Positions 10,325-21,310 of a stretch of DNA of 51,458 bases are shown here, piece after piece. The DNA is from Isotricha intestinalis (lineage: Eukaryota; Ciliophora; Litostomatea; Vestibuliferida; Isotrichidae). The stretch spans positions 1 to 51,458 of the forward strand of contig JAJJLU010003569.1 of NCBI GenBank assembly GCA_023807065.1, read 5' to 3'. A program made the translations under genes and the position numbers. The stretch's first letter is position 1; the number at the start of each line of letters is the position of its first letter. The notes under the pieces were generated by a model. The model saw nothing but the letters and a program-made list of their open reading frames with translations, did not search any database and was not told the origin of the DNA.

Positions 10325-12490
10325 TTAATTCATTGTAACCTGTTTCAAAATATCATCTCTATATTTAACTAATTCTTCTCTAATATCTCTTTTAAAACCA
10401 ACTTCCATCATTTCAATAGCAATACTAACTAAAATTCTTCCTAAATTTAAAAGAGCTCTATCACTAGAATCTTCACCCCAAAAACTGGAAATTAATATTC
10501 CATTTGCTTTTTCCATTTTAAAATTTTGAGCCATATTATCTACTATAATAGTTTTTTTAATATCTCTTCCAATTCTCCCTATTTCTTTCATATAATTATT
10601 ATCTATTATTGTACAACTTTCTCTATATAATCTATGATTAAAATAATATCCTTTATTTTCTTCTATAACATCTAATATTGGATCTGCATATTCTCTTGTT
10701 GCTGCTGTAAATAATATTAATTCATAATATTGTTTTACTAAATCTAAAAAATGATATAAATATGGTCTTATTCTACTTATTCCTTCATTTTCATTTGAAT
10801 ATACAAATGACATTAATGTTTCATCTAAATCTAATATTAATGTTAGTGGTTTTAATGGACGAGATTTTATTACGTAATTTCCTATTGGATAACTTGTTTT
10901 TAATGTTGAAAAAAGAACAGAACCTTCTTTATTATTTATTCTTAATATATTACTCATGAAAATTCTATATATATTATCTGGAGTAAATTCAGTATAATTA
11001 TTAAATATATTTATTATATTGTAATTTAATATTTGGTAATTTGATTGAATGTTTAATATTAATTGAGTAATATTAGAATATATTTCATCTGTGTTATTAT
11101 CTATTTGAGTTACATATGATTCATAGTTTGATAATTGAGATGTTATTTCTCTTAATTTATCTACCCATATATTTCCTTTTAAATATTCTGGTTTTATTTT
11201 TGATAATATACTTTGACATACTAATAAATAATTTCTATTACAAAAACTAAGCATATTTGCAATTAAATTTATACAACTTTCAAAATATTGGGGTTTATGG
11301 GATAAATCATATATTATTAATATTGTAATTAATGTTAATGTATTTGAAGCTTCTATTATGACTTTTATATTTTTATCTAAAAAAAATTGAGTTAAAGAAC
11401 CTTTTAAACTAGAATTAAAAAAATAATTCCACCATTCAAAACAAATATTATATAATAAAGAATAATTTCTTAAATATATACATTTACTAATTAATATAAA
11501 TTTTTCTTCAATCATAATTAAATCTTCAATATTAACACTTTCTTCACATTTATCATTTTCTTCTATATCACCATTATAATAATAATTAGTGACAGAATCA
11601 TAATTGTTATGATTATTACAATTATTATTATTATTTGAAATATTTCTACTATTATTTATATTCCCAACAATAGATTTATTTCTAGTAATAGTTAAACTAG
11701 GAGATTTTTTAGGATGAATAATTCTTTTTTTACCAAAAAGTTTATGAGCTTTTAAAGGAAATTTTCTTCCTTCTTTTTCAGATAATATTTTTTGAACAAG
11801 AGATAAATTTGCTTTATTTTCTCTTAAAGGTGTTGTTGTTGTAGTAGTTGTTGTACTTGTATTTTCTTTTTCTTCTAACACATTTTCTTCAACAATTCCT
11901 AAATTTGATAAATTGAATTTAGATAAAAAATAATGTGTTTTTATTTCTTTTTTCACTTTATTATTATTACTATTTATTTTATTTTCTATATTTTTTTTTA
12001 TTGAATTATTATCACTATCAATATTGTTTTTGATTGGACACTTTGATTTAGAAAAAGGAGAATTTTTAGAAAGAGAATTTGAAGTTTGAACAGTAATAAA
12101 ATTATTTCTTAAAGGATTCATCTTTTTAATTGGAGTAACATTATTGTTTATATTATCATTAATTTCATTATTATTAACATTATTATTAATTTTTTCATTA
12201 TTATTATTATTAATATTATTATTAATATTTTTATTTTGTTCAATGTCATTTTTTATTTTTTCAACACTATGAAATTTCAGTGATTTTGTACTATTTGATT
12301 TTAAAATTGAATTAATGCCTTTATTTAAAAAAGATAAATCTTCTTTCCTTGATATTGAAATTGGTTTTTGATTTTTTTCATTTTGATTTTTATCTTTTAA
12401 AGAAGAAGAAATAATTTGAGATGAAGGAAGTTTATTTACAAATAATCTATTTGGTATTATATTTTTTATATGTGATTTATCTGTTTCCAT
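10325..12490 (-). CDS. FCP1/SCP-type (NIF domain) HAD phosphatase with long Asn-rich N-terminus
   Basis: The last 175 residues form a CTD-small-phosphatase-like (NIF) domain: LTLILDLDETLMSF holds the DxDxT motif with nucleophile Asp554, general acid Asp556 and Thr558; then IRPYLYHFLDLVKQYYELIL, FTAATREYADPILD, and the acidic metal site in TIIVDNMAQNF. Such enzymes dephosphorylate Ser/Thr on proteins such as the RNA polymerase II tail. Residues 1-320 are low complexity (poly-Asn, a Thr8 run near 215). A middle block (about 325-520: EEKFILISKCIYLRNYSLLY, EWWNYFF, repeated helices) looks folded and conserved and is typical of the longer protist versions. Exact substrate cannot be read from sequence. 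Confidence 0.9.
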   Translation of the reverse strand: METDKSHIKNIIPNRLFVNKLPSSQIISSSLKDKNQNEKNQKPISISRKEDLSFLNKGINSILKSNSTKSLKFHSVEKIKNDIEQNKNINNNINNNNNEKINNNVNNNEINDNINNNVTPIKKMNPLRNNFITVQTSNSLSKNSPFSKSKCPIKNNIDSDNNSIKKNIENKINSNNNKVKKEIKTHYFLSKFNLSNLGIVEENVLEEKENTSTTTTTTTTPLRENKANLSLVQKILSEKEGRKFPLKAHKLFGKKRIIHPKKSPSLTITRNKSIVGNINNSRNISNNNNNCNNHNNYDSVTNYYYNGDIEENDKCEESVNIEDLIMIEEKFILISKCIYLRNYSLLYNICFEWWNYFFNSSLKGSLTQFFLDKNIKVIIEASNTLTLITILIIYDLSHKPQYFESCINLIANMLSFCNRNYLLVCQSILSKIKPEYLKGNIWVDKLREITSQLSNYESYVTQIDNNTDEIYSNITQLILNIQSNYQILNYNIINIFNNYTEFTPDNIYRIFMSNILRINNKEGSVLFSTLKTSYPIGNYVIKSRPLKPLTLILDLDETLMSFVYSNENEGISRIRPYLYHFLDLVKQYYELILFTAATREYADPILDVIEENKGYYFNHRLYRESCTIIDNNYMKEIGRIGRDIKKTIIVDNMAQNFKMEKANGILISSFWGEDSSDRALLNLGRILVSIAIEMMEVGFKRDIREELVKYRDDILKQVTMN

Positions 12491-12620
12491 TGGTAATTTT
12501 ATTATTTTAAAGTGTATTTTAAGTAAAAGATTAATTTAATATTTTATATATTTTATTAATTTTATAACAATTATTAAATATTTATATTTCTGTGGAAAAT
12601 AATGTACTTATTTAAATTTA

Positions 12621-15600
12621 TTAATAAATTTGATTTGACTCATAATTAATTTCTCTAATTAATATTTGATGTTGATTTGTTTTTTTATTTCCAAAAATTC
12701 TATTTATTTGAGGATTTAAATCAGAGAAATCATCTCCTTCTTCTTCATTATAATTATTTAATCTATTTTTTCTTAACAAATTTTTTTTTGAAATCATATT
12801 CCTTTCAGATTTATATTTTCTTAAAGTATTATCATTATTATTATTATTATTTATAATCTTTTGAAAAGTTAAATCATTAATGTTTGTTTTTTTATAATTT
12901 TTATTATTATTATTTAAATCTTTAGATTTTAAACTTTCGTCAGTTGAATTTCTTTTTTTTTGAATAAATTTTTTCACCCAATCTTTAAAAGGAATATTTT
13001 GATTATAATAATCTGAATTAATTATATTTAGTCCTAAAGTTTTATTTAATATTCTTTGGTAGGTATTATTTTTTCCTAATTTAAATAATGCTATTAATTC
13101 TTCATCATTTAAATTTACCTTATTTTTTGATAAATAATTTAAAACCATTCTACTAAAAAATTCACTTTTAAATATATTTTCAATTGATAAAACTAAAATC
13201 TTAAATTTTTCTTCTTTTGTTATAGTATTTTTTTTTTGAATAATTGATATATGAGAAGATGAAATTTTTAATTTATTTAATTTTTGATTCTTCATTAATT
13301 CATTATAATAATTTGTATTAACAATTTCATTATTTGGTATACAATTCTGAAATTCATCTTTCAAATTAATAATATTTTTATTTTCTCTTAAATTATTTAC
13401 TAATGAATCTCTTAAAATTTCATTAGGAGATTTATTGTGAAAATTATATTCATCAATATTATTATCATAAGACTCTTTGATAGTATCATCATCATTTTTA
13501 TGTTGTGAAATATGAATACTATTTTTATTAATTTTATTTTCATTAATATTATTATTCTTTTTGCAATGATTATATAATTTTCTTCTGGTTAATTCTAAAA
13601 TATCCATTTTTTGAGGAGATTCATCATAAAGTAAATCTTCTTTTATAGTGTCATCATCATTATTATTATTATTTATTGTCTTTTTATTTATAAAATCATT
13701 ATTTTCTTCATTTAAATATTCCTTTTTTTCCTCTATTATATTATTAATTTTTGAATTTTTTAAATTTTTATAATTACTTTTACTCTTTTTGTTTTTTGCC
13801 AGCTCATTTCTTGATGATTTATTATCATCAATTATTTTATTTTGTGATTTATAATATTTTATCCAAAATTTTTCTGATTTAATTATTTTATCTTTTTCAT
13901 TTGAATTACTCTTTAAATTTGAAGATTGATTTGAATTTGAACTATAATTATTTTTATGACTTTCTGAATTAAATTTTGAATTATTTTTTGAAGAAGTTTG
14001 ATATATTTCTTTTAAATTTTCAGAATTTATTTTTTCTCTTTTTATTGCTTTATTTATTTTTTCTATATCTTTATTATAATTATTTTGATTTAACAAATTA
14101 TTTTCATTTTGATTTTTTTCAATTATTTCTTGATATGGAATTTCTTTTTTTTGTTTTTGTAGATTTGAAATATTATTATTTTGAATTTCATTTTCATTAT
14201 TATTATAATCAATAATATTATTTTTTATGTTATATTCATTATTATTATTATATAATAAATTATTATCATTTTTTTTTTCTTTTTTATCAAAATTTAAAGT
14301 TAGGTTATGTAGATTGAAATTTAAATTCTCTTTGGATTTTAAATTATCATTATTAGGGTTATTGTCGTTAATATCTTTATTATTATTTGATAATCCCACT
14401 ATTTTCCTTGTTTTTTCCATTATATTTGTATTATTTTTTCTATTATTTTTAATACCCGAAAAATCATTAGAAATATTAACATTCTTTTTCCCTTTAGTTT
14501 TCATTTTTTTATTTCCTTTATTTTTTAAATTTTTATTCAAATTATCATTTTTTTTCTTATTTATATTACCCTTTTTGAGAGCAATTAATTTACTTTTTGA
14601 ATTTATATTACTTCTTTCATATGATATTTTATTATTATTATTTATATTATAATATTTTATTAGATTATCATTTGTTTTTGGTTCACTTTTTTTTTTGGAA
14701 TCATGATTTTCATAATTATTTGTTGATTTGTTTCTTCTATCATAATTTGGAGTACCTTTTCTAAATGTTTTTTCTGATTTATTTGATTCAAGTAAATTTA
14801 TTTTTTCTTCTTCATTATTAAAATCATTATTTTTGCTTAATATTTTATTATATGAAGAAATAAGATTTTTATTATTAATAAAAGTATTATTTTTTAAATT
14901 ATCAGAATTTTCAATTATATTATTGTTATTATCATTGTTTGTAGTCTCTCTTTTACTTTTAATCATTTTATTTGTAATAGGAACAATTTTCAGATAATTC
15001 AAATTTGGTTCTTCTTCTTGATAATTGTCGAAATTAATTAAATTTTTTTTTTGATTTTTATTATTCTCATTATAAATTTCATCTTTATAATCATTATCTT
15101 TTTTATTTGAATTATTTTTTTGATAATTAATTTTTTCTGAATTATCCTCATAAATATTATTATTACCCCTATTAGAACTATATTCTTGAAAATTATTATA
15201 ATTTTTATTTAAATTATCTTCTAAAAAATCTTTATTTTTTCGATTCAAATTATCTCTTTGATAATCATCGTATTTTATATTTGAATTATTCTTATCAAAA
15301 TCATTATTATTTTTTAATGAATTGTCGTTTAATAAATCATAATTTTTGTTTGAATTATCACTTTGATAATTATTAATTGATGAATAACTATAATAATGTT
15401 TATTTGATATTTCTTCATTACAATTATTATACTTTTTATTTTTTTTTCTAATTAAAGCATTATTGATATTATTATTTGGATTATAATTGTAATTTTCTTT
15501 GAATTCATTTTCTAAAATTTTTAAACTATTATTTTTAAACTTATAGTTATTTAAATTATTTTTATTATTATCAAATCTATTATTCTTATTTTTCATATTA

Positions 15601-16499
15601 TTATCATTTATATCAAAATTATCTAATTTTGTCTCAATTTTTTTTAATTGTTTAATGAAATAATTAAACATACTTTTTTTAAAGAATTTTATTTTTAAAT
15701 TATAAAACTTAATGAACTTATAATAAAAAACTGAAATTTTATTATTTTCAATCAAATTATAATGATCTTTATCTTTGATTTTCAAATAATTATCATTATA
15801 ATTAAGACATTTTTTTTTTTCCATTAAAATATTTTTCCACCAAATTTCAATTTTTTCAACAGCTTTTTTTCTAATTAAATAAATATCGTTTCTCTCTTTA
15901 TTTAATTTATCTTCAATCATTTTTTTATTAACTTTATGATAAAATCTAGAAGTATATTCAAATCTTCTCATCATAACAGCGGTTCTTTCTGCACTATTAA
16001 ATTCATTTTTTTCTTTTTCAGAATTCATTAATAATCTGCTTTTACTTGGAAGAGGAGTTAATTTCATTTTATTTTTAATATACTTATTTTCTTCTTCTGG
16101 ACAATAAAATGAATTTTTTTTCATTTTTTTTTTTTTTTTATATTTATCTATTTCTTTAACGTATTTTTCTATTGAAATATTTTCATAATATTTATCATAT
16201 CCTAATTTTAATCCTATTGAATTTTTATTTTGTTTAAAATAGTTTTTTAATATCTTTTGATTTTTTAAATATACTATTTCTGATGAGGTTGTTGTTTTTC
16301 CTATTCTTTTTCCTAAAAGTAAATTTTCATATTCTTGATTATCTTTTGTTGATAATATATTTGAACATGAAGAAGATTTTATTTTTGGTTTAAATTTTTG
16401 TGAATTTATTATTTCTGATTCCAAATTATTGTTCTTATTTAATAATTTTGAAGTTATTTTTGGATTTTTATTTGGACTGTAAAAAATAATTTCGTTCAT
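12621..16499 (-). CDS. Very large Asn/Lys-rich protein of unknown function with 12-residue repeats
   Basis: I do not recognise this 1292-residue protein. Most of it is disordered Asn/Lys/Ser sequence. Three parts look different: a basic helical block at about residues 165-230 (AVMMRRFEYTSRFYHKVNKK, then KKAVEKIEIWWKNIL), an array of roughly eight degenerate 12-residue units of type DN-x-N-K-x-x-x-D-F/Y-x-x (plus-strand coordinates about 15085-15361), and a C-terminal folded block (about 1090-1185: KFKILVLSIENIFKSEFFSR, then KVNLNDEELIALFKLGKNNT, then PFKDWVKKF). There are no membrane segments. The ORF is uninterrupted over 3.9 kb despite its low complexity, which argues for constraint. The 130 bp gap to the phosphatase gene is enough for a compact promoter and UTR. 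Confidence 0.75.
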   Translation of the reverse strand: MNEIIFYSPNKNPKITSKLLNKNNNLESEIINSQKFKPKIKSSSCSNILSTKDNQEYENLLLGKRIGKTTTSSEIVYLKNQKILKNYFKQNKNSIGLKLGYDKYYENISIEKYVKEIDKYKKKKKMKKNSFYCPEEENKYIKNKMKLTPLPSKSRLLMNSEKEKNEFNSAERTAVMMRRFEYTSRFYHKVNKKMIEDKLNKERNDIYLIRKKAVEKIEIWWKNILMEKKKCLNYNDNYLKIKDKDHYNLIENNKISVFYYKFIKFYNLKIKFFKKSMFNYFIKQLKKIETKLDNFDINDNNMKNKNNRFDNNKNNLNNYKFKNNSLKILENEFKENYNYNPNNNINNALIRKKNKKYNNCNEEISNKHYYSYSSINNYQSDNSNKNYDLLNDNSLKNNNDFDKNNSNIKYDDYQRDNLNRKNKDFLEDNLNKNYNNFQEYSSNRGNNNIYEDNSEKINYQKNNSNKKDNDYKDEIYNENNKNQKKNLINFDNYQEEEPNLNYLKIVPITNKMIKSKRETTNNDNNNNIIENSDNLKNNTFINNKNLISSYNKILSKNNDFNNEEEKINLLESNKSEKTFRKGTPNYDRRNKSTNNYENHDSKKKSEPKTNDNLIKYYNINNNNKISYERSNINSKSKLIALKKGNINKKKNDNLNKNLKNKGNKKMKTKGKKNVNISNDFSGIKNNRKNNTNIMEKTRKIVGLSNNNKDINDNNPNNDNLKSKENLNFNLHNLTLNFDKKEKKNDNNLLYNNNNEYNIKNNIIDYNNNENEIQNNNISNLQKQKKEIPYQEIIEKNQNENNLLNQNNYNKDIEKINKAIKREKINSENLKEIYQTSSKNNSKFNSESHKNNYSSNSNQSSNLKSNSNEKDKIIKSEKFWIKYYKSQNKIIDDNKSSRNELAKNKKSKSNYKNLKNSKINNIIEEKKEYLNEENNDFINKKTINNNNNDDDTIKEDLLYDESPQKMDILELTRRKLYNHCKKNNNINENKINKNSIHISQHKNDDDTIKESYDNNIDEYNFHNKSPNEILRDSLVNNLRENKNIINLKDEFQNCIPNNEIVNTNYYNELMKNQKLNKLKISSSHISIIQKKNTITKEEKFKILVLSIENIFKSEFFSRMVLNYLSKNKVNLNDEELIALFKLGKNNTYQRILNKTLGLNIINSDYYNQNIPFKDWVKKFIQKKRNSTDESLKSKDLNNNNKNYKKTNINDLTFQKIINNNNNNDNTLRKYKSERNMISKKNLLRKNRLNNYNEEEGDDFSDLNPQINRIFGNKKTNQHQILIREINYESNQIY
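15085..15361 (-). repeat. Degenerate 36-bp (12-residue) tandem repeat inside the Asn/Lys-rich ORF
   Basis: Successive units read, on the minus strand, DNSNKNYDLLN, DNSLKNNNDFDK, NNSNIKYDDYQR, DNLNRKNKDFLE, DNLNKNYNNFQE, YSSNRGNNNIYE, DNSEKINYQK and NNSNKKDNDYKD. Nearly all are 12 residues with D/N-N-S/L-N at the start and an aromatic residue near position 10. The DNA units have diverged, so the array is old or under protein-level selection. Confidence 0.75.
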
Positions 16500-16953
16500 T
16501 CTTTTATTTTCTTTTTTACTAAATAAATAAATAAAAAATTATAATTTATTTAATTATTTTTATTTAATAATCAATTAATTAAATTTAAATATTTTTTAAA
16601 ATTCTAATTTTTTCAATTTCTTGCATTTGAAACATTTATAGTACTCAAATAATTATAATTTCTCTTTTTTTTATCAAATTAAAGTTTTTTCTTGAAACAT
16701 TTGAAGTTATTATTGTGTTGATGAAACAAAAATATTCTTTAAAATTATATTTATAATTGATTCACAATCACTAATTCAATGATCATCAATTTAATTGAAA
16801 AAGAAATAATTATTTTTTTAATAGAACTTAATATATTTGAATGGATAAATTCTTTGATTTTTTTAAAATTTTCTAGAATAAAAAAGTATTCACTTTTCCA
16901 CCCTAATTTTATTTTTTTACTTTTAAATTAATTTGTTTTAAATAATAATTAAA
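16500..16953. other. Divergent intergenic region
   Basis: It lies between the divergent starts at 16499 (minus) and 16954 (plus). I see no ORF remnant or RNA gene, only T-rich spacer. It should hold the two promoters, but no motif stands out. Confidence 0.5.
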
Positions 16954-18303
16954 ATGAAAGTTAATAAAAATAAAATATCTGGTAATTCAAAAGAAAAGAA
17001 AAAAAAAAGAAGAATAGCAACTTCAAATTCTCCAATTTTAAAAAATTCTTTTACTGATTTTCCAAATGAAATAAAAAATTTAAGAATAAATACTTTATCA
17101 AAGAATAAAACATCAAATCAAATTCAACAAATAACCAAAAACAATATAGTAAATATATTATGTTTATCAAATAGTTCTAATTTTAAAAAAAGAAATATTT
17201 CAAATAACAATCAAAATAAAATAAATAGTGATAATATTTCTCAAGAACAAATTACATATAATTTAATTAGAATAAAAAATAATGAAAAAAGAAATAATAT
17301 TTCAAAAAATAAAAATAGTAAAAATAAACCTCAGAAAATTAAAATTACAGTTTCAAACGATTTTTCTTTTTCGAATCATAATACTCCTTCTAATATAATA
17401 AAAGAAGAAAAAAAAAATAATAAAGAAAAAATATTAAATAATAATTTTAATTATATAAATTTAAGAACAAATACTTATTCAAATGTGAATAATATAAATA
17501 AATATAATACTTTTTCTATAATAAACAAAGAAAATAAAAAAAATAAAAATGAAAATAACAATAATCCAAAAATAATAAATGATAATATTCAAGAAAAAAT
17601 AAATAAATTAAATGAAAATTTAAAAATAAAATTACAAGAAAATAAACATAATAAAAATAAAAAATATAATATAATACAAAAAATATTTGAAGAACTTATT
17701 TTAATTCTTCCTGAAGAAAATAGAAATATATTAAAAACAATATTAATAGGGATTCATGAAGTAATAATAGAATATTTTTCAGAATTAAAAAATTTAAAAG
17801 AAGAATATGAAGAAAATAAAAAGCAATTAATTAAATTAGAAAATGATAATATATATAATATTAAATTAATTAAACAAAAAGATTTAGAAATTGAAAAATT
17901 AAAAAAAAAAATTTCTTGTTCTATGACAACTCAAGAACAACAAATTATAAGTAAAAGCACTAATTCTTCTTTTGTTATTTCTTTATCTACTGAAAAGGAA
18001 AAATCAAATGATAGAAAAAATAGATTTTATTTTAAATCTCAAAATAAAATTGAAGAATTAAATAAAAAAAATATATTTGATTTAAATGCTTTATATTTTA
18101 ATGATAAAATTAGAATGAAAAGTGATTTTTATTCTATTCCTAAAAGTAATAATGGATATTTAATTCCTCCTTTAAATTTAGATTTTGAAAAAATTAAAGA
18201 TGATAAAAATGATATTAAAGAAGGAAATAATAATAATATTCAGAAAAATAAAAATAAATTAAGTTTTATTCAAAAAGTTGCTTTAAGCTTTGATTTAAAT
18301 TAA
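16954..18303 (+). CDS. Hypothetical protein with disordered N-terminus and C-terminal coiled coil
   Basis: Unrecognised, 449 aa. Residues 1-225 are Lys/Asn/Ser-rich. Residues about 228-315 form a helical segment, IIQKIFEELILILPEENRNI then LKTILIGIHEVIIEYFSELK, running into a coiled coil (LKEEYEENKKQLIKLENDN and LKQKDLEIEKLKKK-like heptads). A Ser/Thr-rich patch (SCSMTTQEQQIISKSTNSSF) follows, and the end has a PPLNLDFEKIKDD motif. No signal or membrane segment. It is convergent with the PHD gene, with a 292 bp spacer. A cytoskeletal or basal-body role would be typical for such architecture but is not shown. Confidence 0.7.
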   Translation: MKVNKNKISGNSKEKKKKRRIATSNSPILKNSFTDFPNEIKNLRINTLSKNKTSNQIQQITKNNIVNILCLSNSSNFKKRNISNNNQNKINSDNISQEQITYNLIRIKNNEKRNNISKNKNSKNKPQKIKITVSNDFSFSNHNTPSNIIKEEKKNNKEKILNNNFNYINLRTNTYSNVNNINKYNTFSIINKENKKNKNENNNNPKIINDNIQEKINKLNENLKIKLQENKHNKNKKYNIIQKIFEELILILPEENRNILKTILIGIHEVIIEYFSELKNLKEEYEENKKQLIKLENDNIYNIKLIKQKDLEIEKLKKKISCSMTTQEQQIISKSTNSSFVISLSTEKEKSNDRKNRFYFKSQNKIEELNKKNIFDLNALYFNDKIRMKSDFYSIPKSNNGYLIPPLNLDFEKIKDDKNDIKEGNNNNIQKNKNKLSFIQKVALSFDLN

Positions 18304-18595
18304 TTTTTTTATCTATTTATTAATTTTATATAGTTATTAAAAGAATATTATATAAAACTTAAATTGTTTATTATTAAGTTTATTTGATTCAATAAGTATA
18401 AGATTTTAAAATAATCTTATTTGTCTTATAGTAAAAAAGAAAAATCTTTAAAATTTTTTCTCCTCAGATTTACGGAATTAATATTGTTATATTTAATATA
18501 AATAATATTAGTTATCTTCAATAATTTTAAGAAGAAAAAAAGAGTTATATAATTTAAAAAAATTATCCCTAATAAAAAATTAAAATTCATAAAAT

Positions 18596-20596
18596 TTATA
18601 AATCTTTTTCATTATTTTGATAAATTAATTGTCTATATTTAATTTCAAATAATCTTTTTTCCTTATTCCAAAGATTATTATTATTAATTTTATTACTACT
18701 TATATAATAATTATCATTACAAACACAAAAATCAATTCTTAATATTTTTTTATAGGAATTATTATTATTTTCAAAACTAAACAAAGCCCCATTAAAATAA
18801 GCACAAAAAAAATGTGAAAAATTATAACAATTATTACATTTAAATAACTCTCCTTTATTGCTATTACAAAAATAGCAATAATTATTATTTACTAATTCTT
18901 GAATTTTAACAGAACATTTAATTCCTTTTAAATATCTATAATTTTTAAAATCAATATAATTAGAAATTAAAGCACAAGTAATATGAACCCAACAATTAAA
19001 TTCATTTATAAATTTCATAGCACCTTTATTTCCTTGACATAAACAACAATAAATATTATTATCATTATTTAAATTTTTTTTACAAATATCACAATAATAT
19101 TCTTCCTTAGGAATATTATATAATCCATAACAATTTATATGATATCTTATATTACATTTCTTGCATTTTATTATATTTGATTTATTATTTTCATTAAAAC
19201 AAACACAACATTTACTTTTATTTATCTTTTCAATTTCTTTTTTTTCATTATAATGGGATTTTAAACTTTCTGATAATGCTTTTATTATTGTTAAATAATT
19301 TATTTTTGATATTCTTTTTTTTATTTTAATTGAATGATTTTCTTTTTTTAATTTATATTCTTTTAATTTAGACATCAATTTTGATATTATTGTTGAATTT
19401 CTTTTTGATATTATATTTAACATTGTTTTTTTTATCTTTATTTCTTTTTCTATAAAATTATATTTACAATCTAAATTTAAATTTAAGTTTTCTTTTCTTG
19501 CTAAAGCTTCTAAATATAATATTTTTGTTGAATTTTTTGATAATCCAAAAGCTCTTTTTAAAAATATTTTGTCATCTATATTATCTTTTATATCAAAAAA
19601 TTGCCTTTTATATAATCTTTTTTTATTTAAAAATTTTAGATTTTCCGGACTGACTAATTTTTCTGAATAATTCAAAGAATTAATATCTAAATTTTTTATG
19701 TTAAATAAAAGATAACAATGAAAATTTCTATAAATAAATTCACTTAATTTATTATCATATTGAGGAATACAATTATTATCATTTATTTGAGTTGTGTTTA
19801 TAAAAGTATCTATTTGTTTATGATTAAAATCTTGAAAATAAATATTATAAGACTTCCATTTTTTTTTATTTTTTATATCAGCAGATTTTTTGTTTAAACT
19901 ATGATTTTTCTTATAATAAATTCCATTACTTAAATGAATATTATCTTTTATTTTTTTAAAATTAAAAGATAAAATCTCTTTATATTTTTGTTCATAATTA
20001 ATATTCCTAATAGAATTATTATCTTTAAGATTATTATTAATCATATTATTACTATATAATAAATGATGTTTACAACAAGGAAAATTAGTATAAGAATTAG
20101 CATTTTTAACAAGAAAATTAGCTTTAAAAGCACAAAAAGGATGAAATTGTAAATTACATTTTGAACATTTAATAACTAATAAACTTCTTTCATTACATAT
20201 ATCACATTTTTTACTTTTTGCTTTTATTATTGAATCTGTAAAAATATTATCTTCAATTGGTGCCTTTATATTAAAAAAAAAATCAAATGATTTTAAACAT
20301 AATATATGAATCCATTTATTTTTATTACAATTTATCATCATTCCGAATTTTTTTTTACATATTATACATTTTTTTACTTTTTCCAATTTCATATTACATG
20401 AATAACATTTATTATTTGAAAAATTTCTTCCAAAAAATTCCAATTCACATATTGAATGATACCAACTTCCACAATTTATACATCTTTTATAATATTCTTT
20501 AATTTTATTATCTTTTTCAAAGTCAATATTATTAAAACATATTTCACATCTTGGATATGAATTAATTAATATTTCATTCTCTATCTCCCATTTCAT
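18596..20596 (-). CDS. Chromatin-type protein with two PHD/extended-PHD modules
   Basis: The protein has two clusters of Cys/His zinc ligands. The N-terminal one (about residues 17-176) runs CEICFNN ... CINCGSWYHSICELEF ... CYSCNMKLEKVKKCIICKKKF ... WIHILCLKSF ... CDICNERSLLVIKCSKCNLQ then FHPFCAF. The C-terminal one (about 461-608) runs CCVCFNENNKSNIIKCKKCN, YHINCYGLY, YYCDICKK, CCLCQGNKGAMKF, CWVHITCAL, CYFCNSNKGELFKCNNC and HFFCAYF. The second has the PHD, zinc-knuckle, ePHD order (PZP) of BRPF, JADE and MLLT10 proteins, which bind histone H3 and DNA. A basic linker lies between. Histone-tail reading in the nucleus is inferred from the family. No catalytic domain is present. Confidence 0.9.
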   Translation of the reverse strand: MKWEIENEILINSYPRCEICFNNIDFEKDNKIKEYYKRCINCGSWYHSICELEFFGRNFSNNKCYSCNMKLEKVKKCIICKKKFGMMINCNKNKWIHILCLKSFDFFFNIKAPIEDNIFTDSIIKAKSKKCDICNERSLLVIKCSKCNLQFHPFCAFKANFLVKNANSYTNFPCCKHHLLYSNNMINNNLKDNNSIRNINYEQKYKEILSFNFKKIKDNIHLSNGIYYKKNHSLNKKSADIKNKKKWKSYNIYFQDFNHKQIDTFINTTQINDNNCIPQYDNKLSEFIYRNFHCYLLFNIKNLDINSLNYSEKLVSPENLKFLNKKRLYKRQFFDIKDNIDDKIFLKRAFGLSKNSTKILYLEALARKENLNLNLDCKYNFIEKEIKIKKTMLNIISKRNSTIISKLMSKLKEYKLKKENHSIKIKKRISKINYLTIIKALSESLKSHYNEKKEIEKINKSKCCVCFNENNKSNIIKCKKCNIRYHINCYGLYNIPKEEYYCDICKKNLNNDNNIYCCLCQGNKGAMKFINEFNCWVHITCALISNYIDFKNYRYLKGIKCSVKIQELVNNNYCYFCNSNKGELFKCNNCYNFSHFFCAYFNGALFSFENNNNSYKKILRIDFCVCNDNYYISSNKINNNNLWNKEKRLFEIKYRQLIYQNNEKDL

Positions 20597-21310
20597 ATAT
20601 TTTATTCCATTAAATTTAAATTATGAGTTTTATAAAAAAAATGTTATAAAACATAAATTTAAATTTAATTTATCGTTTTATTAATATTCAAATTATTTTT
20701 TTAAATAACTGAGAAAAATTTAATTATTAAAGTTATGTATTAAAAAAAAAATTTTAAATTAATGATGATCACAAAAAAACAATGTTTCTCAAGAATACAA
20801 ATAATAAAGAATTATTTACTATTCTTCCAGGAAGTTCATAAAAATTGAAATAAAAGATAAATTCAATAAATTATAAAAAGTTAATTGATTATTTAAAAAT
20901 TGTATTAATATATTACCCCAAGATACAAAATTTTTTTCATTGTTATGAGAATAAAACTCTAAATATAAACATTAATTTATCAATATTTTCAAATTTAAAG
21001 TTTCTCACAATTCTTCTTTATAATTTTCATATCTACTTTTTTTATCCTAATATTTAATGAAAAAACATGAATTTTAGTTTGTTTTATTTTTATTTTATTG
21101 AATTAATTTATTGTAATTCATATATACTATTATGTTCTTTAATTATTATTATTTTATTTTATTTTATTAAAATCAAAAATATTATTACCTATATAAAACT
21201 TCCCAAACATAAAAATTAATTTTCAATTAATTTTACTTCTGAAAAAAACCTTAAAAAATTAACCCAAAAAAAAATATAAAAAAAATCATAAATTTAAAAA
21301 AAAATAAAAA
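20597..21310. other. Intergenic with a possible short gene remnant
   Basis: Most of this is spacer. On the plus strand, from ATG at 20782 to a TAA at 21055 one frame is open for 91 codons except for two TAA codons at 20839 and 20851; after the second it runs 67 codons without a break (NYKKLIDYLKIVLIYYPKI, then NFFHCYENKTLNI). It resembles the other stop-rich remnants in this window, but no family is recognisable and chance is possible in such AT-rich sequence. Confidence 0.35.
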
